Below, piece by piece: positions 60,401-64,000 of a stretch of DNA of 64,000 nt; the first letter of the stretch is position 1, and each line of letters starts with the position of its first letter. Made by a program: the position numbers and the translations under genes. The stretch spans positions 1 through 64,000 of the forward strand of contig JAFCCL010000004.1 in assembly GCA_017610205.1 (NCBI GenBank), written 5' to 3'. This stretch comes from Candidatus Iainarchaeum sp. Its GTDB lineage: Archaea > Iainarchaeota > Iainarchaeia > Iainarchaeales > GCA-2688035. The notes below the pieces were generated by a model. The model was given only the letters and a program-made list of their open reading frames with translations, had not been told where the DNA came from and did not search any database.

Positions 60401-60414
60401 ATTTGCTTTAGCAT
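57406..60414 (-). CDS. Large lipoprotein with coiled coils and C-terminal membrane helix
   Basis: A 1002-residue exported protein. From ATG 60414 the signal M-L-K-Q-I-L-P-L-L-A-I-A-L-L ends in lipobox A-L-S-G-C. Most of the protein is helical with long predicted coiled coils rich in Glu, Gln, Leu, Ser; a beta domain lies near 610-690 (T-F-P-Y-S-I-T-G-P-L-T-I-Q-L-P). The C-terminus has a helix (I-L-A-I-P-L-A-A-C-A-G-L-V-L-F-I) and a basic tail, so it may be fixed to the membrane at both ends. I do not recognise the family. The open frame extends 17 codons upstream, but the signal marks this start. Confidence 0.78.
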   Translation of the reverse strand: MLKQILPLLAIALLLALSGCIDSLSPEQRFYCLDLTEKSYAFVPECDNEKECFSKLEANFFSFDQSVFSSEVRNRLYSYKNNASLSWLYFNKARENISAIHSICSKNKSLSGLIFQLNELTHNMSKAFEFSDLANRESFAIMFLEHEDLEKEDLNLAKEEPLFNDFALLSLNISQLSSPETCQSNESYSCFYLTQTSSFVSLTNSTGFGQSIVSESNIFSILSQPSSLIAKYFNSEFGIPFIDPLLPSFVSYLANLSTAENAVGELEKVPAFQFIQIYSNFMGTDNTCLAKFSVLIEQNALHRKQLMQRNAELEASASKAILETEKEINALLSEKYSGFDSEFFQKLYSGLNQESIASSQKYGIRDFGELREESSAKLSELKQELALLRQQDSLNNLSLGKKAESLKQLNSDLSFLKENSEYLRNEVLGGLLVLCNERAGFIEQELEQASLPTDYISTASDLKARAKFKLSLFRQAKENEQKLFQCAEMVDEFSRFSLALQNFKEYQLLEETALEECLSFINKSLESSKASGISFDDFNLRFLQLKNIEQPYSNLEAVKRICTALETDLRTFLQNQPAIIEIESQFFQANQMLSALEIAESKDLVSKTKMKNIESQKAYFKSFFSNQNLIFEKSLPLLPDLKQSLSEFLALLEETLNTAIHSFVQENASIIETNQDIEIELDNTFPYSITGPLTIQLPFDKNTATVTAFSPNILSFKTDGKTISLDLNGLPQGKTVLRFSKSTSNSLLQPPELFSQTIDTNTIALVSNFQNTAQQIQNIAETIKISEKINSIQSNLYSAEENLGLLDTIFSNISDEQIISSKYPLPITREELDKLRLNINSLKSFLGKKQVQDFQQFAEQGDIDAALEESNPFSKQLDEKLLETEQISSRLSDSFSQIKEDAVVSFNSAAEIFNSNPDNTTANESLEKSKNLLLDGSYLESIAESKNATALMALPSQPTGLNLPILAIPLAACAGLVLFIRLKKEKDGKQKEELVKKIESNW

Positions 60415-60469
60415 AAAGAAAACTGCTTCCTGCAAAGCTTTTAAAACAAGCAAAAAATTCGGCAAAAAA

Positions 60470-60700
60470 CGAAGGATGAACTATCCCCGGCTATTGTAGG
60501 GGGTTTCCTGTTTCATCGGCAATACTTGCTTCGGGCTTATGCCGTCAGTAGAGGTTTCATCTCCAACAGGCGTTGATTTGGGTTGTTCCAACCCTATCCC
60601 AGTTATGAGTATATTTTGTGCAGCGTTTATATCTCGGTCTATTTCTAGACTACAATGATGACATTTGTGTATTCTCATTGTTAATGTTTTTCTAACAATC
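60470..60700 (-). ncRNA. Probable omega-RNA/right-end region of the TnpB element
   Basis: In IS200/IS605 elements the guide RNA of TnpB comes from the 3' end of tnpB and the right end. Here the end of tnpB contains a hairpin-forming CCCC...GGGG pair (CCCCCTACAATAGCCGGGG on the minus strand, about 60484-60502) and G/C-rich sequence unlike the surrounding DNA. Exact ends cannot be set without a second copy of the element. Confidence 0.35.
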
Positions 60701-61656
60701 TCTCCACATCCACTGCATTTTTGACTTGTGTTTTTTGGATTCATTTTCACTATTTTTCCTCCAGCACTTTCAGCCTTGAAAAAAAGTTTGCTTGTGAAAT
60801 CACTCCAAGAAACATCTGTTATTTCTCTTGCAAGATAATGATTTTTTAACATTCCTTTTACATTCAAATTCTCAATATATATTGTTCCATATTTTTCAAT
60901 AAGTTTTCTGCATAGTTTCCAGCCAAAATCGTTTCTGGTGTTTGCTATTTGTTCGTCCATTATTGCTAACTTGACTCTCGCTTTGTTTCGGTTGTTGCTT
61001 TTTTTCTTTGTTTTGCTAAACTTTTTTGCCAGAACCTTTCTTTTTTCTGACATTTTCCCAAGTGGCTTTGGATGATCAAAAAATTCACTATTGCTTGTGG
61101 TGATAAAATGATTTAAACCAAAATCTATACCAACTTCACCATTTCCAACCGTTATTTTTTCTTTAGGCATATTATCACAAAAAATCGTAACAAAGTATTT
61201 TCCGCTTTTCGCTTTCTTGATTGTCATTATTTTTGGGGTTCCTTGTAGTACTCTGTGGTATTTTATGTTCAGCCAACCAATTTTTGGGAAACGAGTTTTC
61301 TTACCTATGTTCTTTGGTTTGGTTATTTGCGGAAGTGTGATGCTGTTATAAGTTCCATATTTTTTAAATCTTGGAAAGCCCTTTTTTCTTTCATCTCTCT
61401 TGATTCTTGCAAAAAAGTTTTTGTATGCTTTGTCAATCCTATCAGCCACATTCTGGCTGACTTGTGAGTACATTTCTTTGTTTCCCTTTACTCGTCTATA
61501 TAGGTCTTTTCTTGATAGTCTAACACTCTTATTTTTATAAGCATCTTTTTTCAGGGCAAGAAGTTTGTTATACAATAATCTGCATTTTTCTATTTGCAAG
61601 TCTATTTCACTTGCCTGTTTTTTTGTTGGATAAACTCTATATTTATAGGTTTTCAT
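60481..61656 (-). CDS. tnpB: TnpB, IS200/IS605-family RNA-guided nuclease
   Basis: A 391-residue TnpB. It has the N-terminal helix-turn-helix-like part (Y-K-Y-R-V-Y-P-T-K-K-Q), then a split RuvC domain with Asp178 (G-I-D-F-G-L-N), Glu262 (I-Y-I-E-N-L-N-V) and Asp340/342 (D-R-D-I-N-A-A-Q-N-I-L), and the zinc finger C-S-G-C (314-317) with C-H-H-C (332-335). All catalytic residues are present, so it may be active. No TnpA lies beside it: either a solitary tnpB or an element mobilised in trans. The C-terminus P-M-K-Q-E-T-P resembles the tail coded within the omega-RNA region. Confidence 0.93.
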   Translation of the reverse strand: MKTYKYRVYPTKKQASEIDLQIEKCRLLYNKLLALKKDAYKNKSVRLSRKDLYRRVKGNKEMYSQVSQNVADRIDKAYKNFFARIKRDERKKGFPRFKKYGTYNSITLPQITKPKNIGKKTRFPKIGWLNIKYHRVLQGTPKIMTIKKAKSGKYFVTIFCDNMPKEKITVGNGEVGIDFGLNHFITTSNSEFFDHPKPLGKMSEKRKVLAKKFSKTKKKSNNRNKARVKLAIMDEQIANTRNDFGWKLCRKLIEKYGTIYIENLNVKGMLKNHYLAREITDVSWSDFTSKLFFKAESAGGKIVKMNPKNTSQKCSGCGEIVRKTLTMRIHKCHHCSLEIDRDINAAQNILITGIGLEQPKSTPVGDETSTDGISPKQVLPMKQETPYNSRG

Positions 61657-61792
61657 TTTTCTTAACTCCTCGGAAATTTGAGAACTATTACAATTTTACT
61701 ATTTTTTCTTTTTAAAGGCACTGAAAGAGAGTGGACTTCCGGTAAAAATTACTCCACAGAAATTTCCACTGAAGCTAGGTTCGCTTTCATCT

Positions 61793-61808
61793 AACTGCTA
61801 AAGCGGTT
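61793..61808. other. Hairpin upstream of tnpB, possible element left end
   Basis: AACTGC-TAAA-GCGGTT can form a six-pair stem with a TAAA loop. Subterminal hairpins mark the ends of IS200/IS605 elements. The 61657-61911 gap holds nothing else I recognise apart from the AMMECR1 promoter region near 61880-61905. Confidence 0.25.
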
Positions 61809-61911
61809 GATTTTCTTGCTCACACGATAAACATATCACATTTTAGCCTGCCTCTTAGAAGAAAAGTTCTCAGCGGAAAAGTTAAAAAAACTTGGAATAC
61901 TAATTATTTTT

Positions 61912-62535
61912 ATGGGAGAAAAACTTTCCTTAAAACAGGGCGAAAAACTTACAAGGGTTGCAAGAAAAAGCATAGACTATTCACTTGCTTCAGGACTCAG
62001 ACTTGCAGAAGCATGCGACGACAAACAGCTTTTGGAGCAAAGAGGCGTTTTTGTTACATTGCATTCTTTTCCAGGAAAAGAACTCAGGGGATGCATTGGA
62101 TTTCCTTACCCTGTAAAGCCTTTGTGGAACGCTGTTTTGGAAATGGCTGTTGAAGCCGCAATTCACGACCCAAGATTTTCGCCAATGACCTCGGACGAAA
62201 TGAAAAATACTATTGTTGAAATAAGTGTTTTAACAAAACCTGAAGAAATTTTGTGCGAAAGGAAAAAGCTTCCGAAATTTGTCAAAATTGGCGAAGATGG
62301 ATTGATTGCCCAAAGGGGAGGGCATTCCGGCCTTTTGCTTCCAATTGTGGGAGCTGAATTTAAATGGGATGCTGAAAATTTTTTGAAACAAACGTGCCGT
62401 AAAGCAGGGTTGCCTGAAACTGCTTGGAGGATGACAGACACACAGGTGTTCAAGTTTCAAGCCCAAGTATTTTGCGAGGAAACACCAGGCAGAGATATTA
62501 GGGAGATAAACTTGCAAGAATTATTAAATAAATAG
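61912..62535 (+). CDS. AMMECR1 domain protein
   Basis: A 207-residue protein with the invariant L-R-G-C-I-G (58-63) and the family pattern A-A-I-H-D-P-R-F-S-P-M-T near 82, V-E-I-S-V-L-T-K-P-E and H-S-G-L-L-L-P near 142. The family (TIGR00296) is nearly universal in archaea and is often paired with a Memo-like protein and a radical SAM protein. Its biochemical role is unsettled; a nucleic-acid or redox role of the conserved Cys has been suggested. Leaderless or weak ribosome site. Confidence 0.92.
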   Translation: MGEKLSLKQGEKLTRVARKSIDYSLASGLRLAEACDDKQLLEQRGVFVTLHSFPGKELRGCIGFPYPVKPLWNAVLEMAVEAAIHDPRFSPMTSDEMKNTIVEISVLTKPEEILCERKKLPKFVKIGEDGLIAQRGGHSGLLLPIVGAEFKWDAENFLKQTCRKAGLPETAWRMTDTQVFKFQAQVFCEETPGRDIREINLQELLNK

Positions 62536-62562
62536 ATTTCTTTTCTTTTTACAAGAACACTT

Positions 62563-63996
62563 TTAATCCATTGCGGCCTTAGCTGCCCTTATGCCACTCT
62601 TTTTGATTAAACGCTCTAGAGATTTGTACGGCGCACTATAATTGCCTGACAACCAATTCCACAAGGTGCTTTTGCTCATTCCACAGCAAAAGCAAGCATT
62701 TTTGAGAGAGGCGTACCTGTCAATTAAATGATTTGAAATTTGTTTACAGCCCAGTTCACTTAATTCAATAAAAATGCCGCCCTTAGAACCAAATCGGATT
62801 GTTTTTAATTGACTTGCATTGACAGAGTCTAAAATTTTAATTAGACCTATTCTTACAAGAAAGTCTTTGTAGGGCAAAAGACTTTGAACAGAGTTTATGC
62901 GTGGAGACAGACTTTTTAATAGAATTGGAAAATCGAACAGGGTTAATTCTTTACAGACCAGATTCAATTCACTTAAAGATACTTTAGCTTTTGGAAATAA
63001 ATCATTGTAGGTTTGCAGGGGATTTTTTACTGTTAAACTGCCTTTGAAAAATTCTAGTCGTCTGTGCTTTGGGGTATCAACTTCAAGATAATTTAACATA
63101 TTAGAGTTAAACCTTGTTTTAGTATTATTAACCCTTAAGATGTGTTTGCTGTTAGAATAGACAATGTTGCTGTTAATACTGTCCTTTAGCAAAATTTCTT
63201 GAATGCTTTTTAGCAACTGAAAACTACGACACTCAAGAGTAACACAACCACTTAAGGATACACTTCCATCAAATGTTAAAACTCCGAGAGCAAAAACCCT
63301 ACGAAAATCTTGACCCGCTTCTCTTATTATTTTTGGTTCTTTAACAATTCTTGTTTTCTTCCCAAAAGGAAAACCAAAGAAAACATGCAAATATCTTGCC
63401 ATTATTTTGTTATATTTATCTGCCTTAAACGCATTCTCTCGTTTAGATTTTTTAACCTCAATTTTTATGCCAAACTCCTCTTTCAACCAATCAGCCCATT
63501 TCTTTACTGATTCCCTGCTTGAATCTATTAAACGAAGCCCATAGTCAGGGCTAAGCGAACCATCTGCTGCGTGAGCACCAGCAATTTTGCAAAGAGTTAG
63601 CGTCAAAAATTTTGGTGCTTTAACAGGTTTTGATTGTTGCTGCCCTACTTTTAAAAATTGTATTCCTTTAATAATTCTCCACTTTTTATTTTTGAAATCT
63701 CTTTCATTAACAGTATACAAATCTTTCCATATATCCAATAACAAGCTTATAATTTTCAAGGAAACCCAAGGTCGCCCTTTGTTTATATTTATAAGATGCC
63801 TCTTTGAGGTACTAAAAGAACAATTCAGAAGAGAACACAACAATTTTGCAAAATTGTTTTGATTGCGCTCCTGATAAAGACAATGAAGTAACTCCTTTAT
63901 TTCTTTATTTAGAACTGGTCCTTTTGCTTTTATCCAAGATCCTTGCATATTTTTGTCAATATTGTCATCGTGTAATTTAAGTATATCAAAGCACAT
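62563..63996 (-). CDS. LAGLIDADG-type homing endonuclease-like protein
   Basis: A 477-residue protein with two LAGLIDADG-like helices: C-K-I-A-G-A-H-A-A-D-G-S-L near 138 and V-F-A-L-G-V-L-T-F-D-G-S-V near 237, each followed by the alpha-beta pattern of these domains. Each motif keeps an acidic residue at its end (Asp). An HTH-like segment lies at the C-terminus (C-C-G-M-S-K-S-T-L-W-N-W-L-S-G-N-Y) and another near residue 60. It is free-standing, not an intein in a visible host gene. Function as endonuclease or regulator is open. The start is close to the window end, and an upstream start outside the window is possible. Confidence 0.7.
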   Translation of the reverse strand: MCFDILKLHDDNIDKNMQGSWIKAKGPVLNKEIKELLHCLYQERNQNNFAKLLCSLLNCSFSTSKRHLININKGRPWVSLKIISLLLDIWKDLYTVNERDFKNKKWRIIKGIQFLKVGQQQSKPVKAPKFLTLTLCKIAGAHAADGSLSPDYGLRLIDSSRESVKKWADWLKEEFGIKIEVKKSKRENAFKADKYNKIMARYLHVFFGFPFGKKTRIVKEPKIIREAGQDFRRVFALGVLTFDGSVSLSGCVTLECRSFQLLKSIQEILLKDSINSNIVYSNSKHILRVNNTKTRFNSNMLNYLEVDTPKHRRLEFFKGSLTVKNPLQTYNDLFPKAKVSLSELNLVCKELTLFDFPILLKSLSPRINSVQSLLPYKDFLVRIGLIKILDSVNASQLKTIRFGSKGGIFIELSELGCKQISNHLIDRYASLKNACFCCGMSKSTLWNWLSGNYSAPYKSLERLIKKSGIRAAKAAMD

Positions 63997-64000
63997 GCAA

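Noticed and set aside
1-64000. CRISPR array or rRNA genes
   Set aside because: No regularly spaced direct repeats of CRISPR size and no rRNA-like conserved blocks were seen; the three 10-base boxes at 52479-52610 are too short and too few.

Overview
The window is archaeal DNA from an A+T-rich genome. It carries both subunits of the archaeal replicative polymerase PolD, an Orc1/Cdc6 initiator, archaeal ribosomal proteins uS15 and eS1 (S3Ae), CarS (archaeal ether lipids), archaeal SecDF, Hel308, FttA, NAC, a proteasome beta subunit, archaeal SepF and an archaeosortase. PolD excludes a typical Crenarchaeote. The small compact genes, many unrecognised exoproteins and K/E-rich protein tails suggest a DPANN-like or deep euryarchaeal lineage, but the window alone cannot fix the phylum. 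Two kinds of start recur: a GGTGATTT-type Shine-Dalgarno site about 5 nt before the start codon, and TATA boxes about 25-30 nt before start codons, which implies leaderless mRNAs.

Layout. 0-9 kb: a lipoprotein end, then uS15, eS1, a DUF92 protein, CarS and an archaeosortase, a decayed HicBA toxin-antitoxin pair, SecD/SecF and a NOG1-like GTPase. 9-18 kb: replication block (PolD DP1 and DP2, Orc1/Cdc6), split by a small island of broken toxin-antitoxin genes that begins at a tRNA 3'-end remnant, then SepF. 19-24 kb: a pair of U32-family proteins, a HemW-like radical SAM enzyme and an NHL-repeat membrane protein. 24-29 kb: a probable His-Xaa-Ser-type RiPP cassette (two radical SAM enzymes, two HxsD-like proteins and a 73-residue exported precursor with three H-x-S triplets). 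28.7-37.6 kb: prepilin peptidase, a 2265-residue membrane-anchored surface protein and another radical SAM protein. 37.6-44 kb: Hel308, a lipoprotein, a sorting-signal protein, regulators, NAC and VapBC. 44-48.8 kb: exoproteins. 48.9-53.4 kb: FKBP isomerase, proteasome beta, FttA, a candidate structured RNA and an AK6-like kinase. 53.4-60.4 kb: large exoproteins. 60.5-64 kb: a solitary TnpB, an AMMECR1 protein and a LAGLIDADG-type endonuclease-like protein.

How it fits together. Much of the window serves the cell surface: SecDF exports proteins, the archaeosortase probably processes three proteins that end in a P-[ED]-[FL] motif, a membrane helix and a basic tail, and a prepilin peptidase sits beside the giant surface protein. 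The most unusual elements are the archaeal His-Xaa-Ser-like RiPP cassette, a recurring pattern of short duplications of gene ends (copies of the last codons lying just past the stop), a chimeric small ORF built from pieces related to two neighbouring genes, and a structured intergenic RNA candidate near 52.7 kb.
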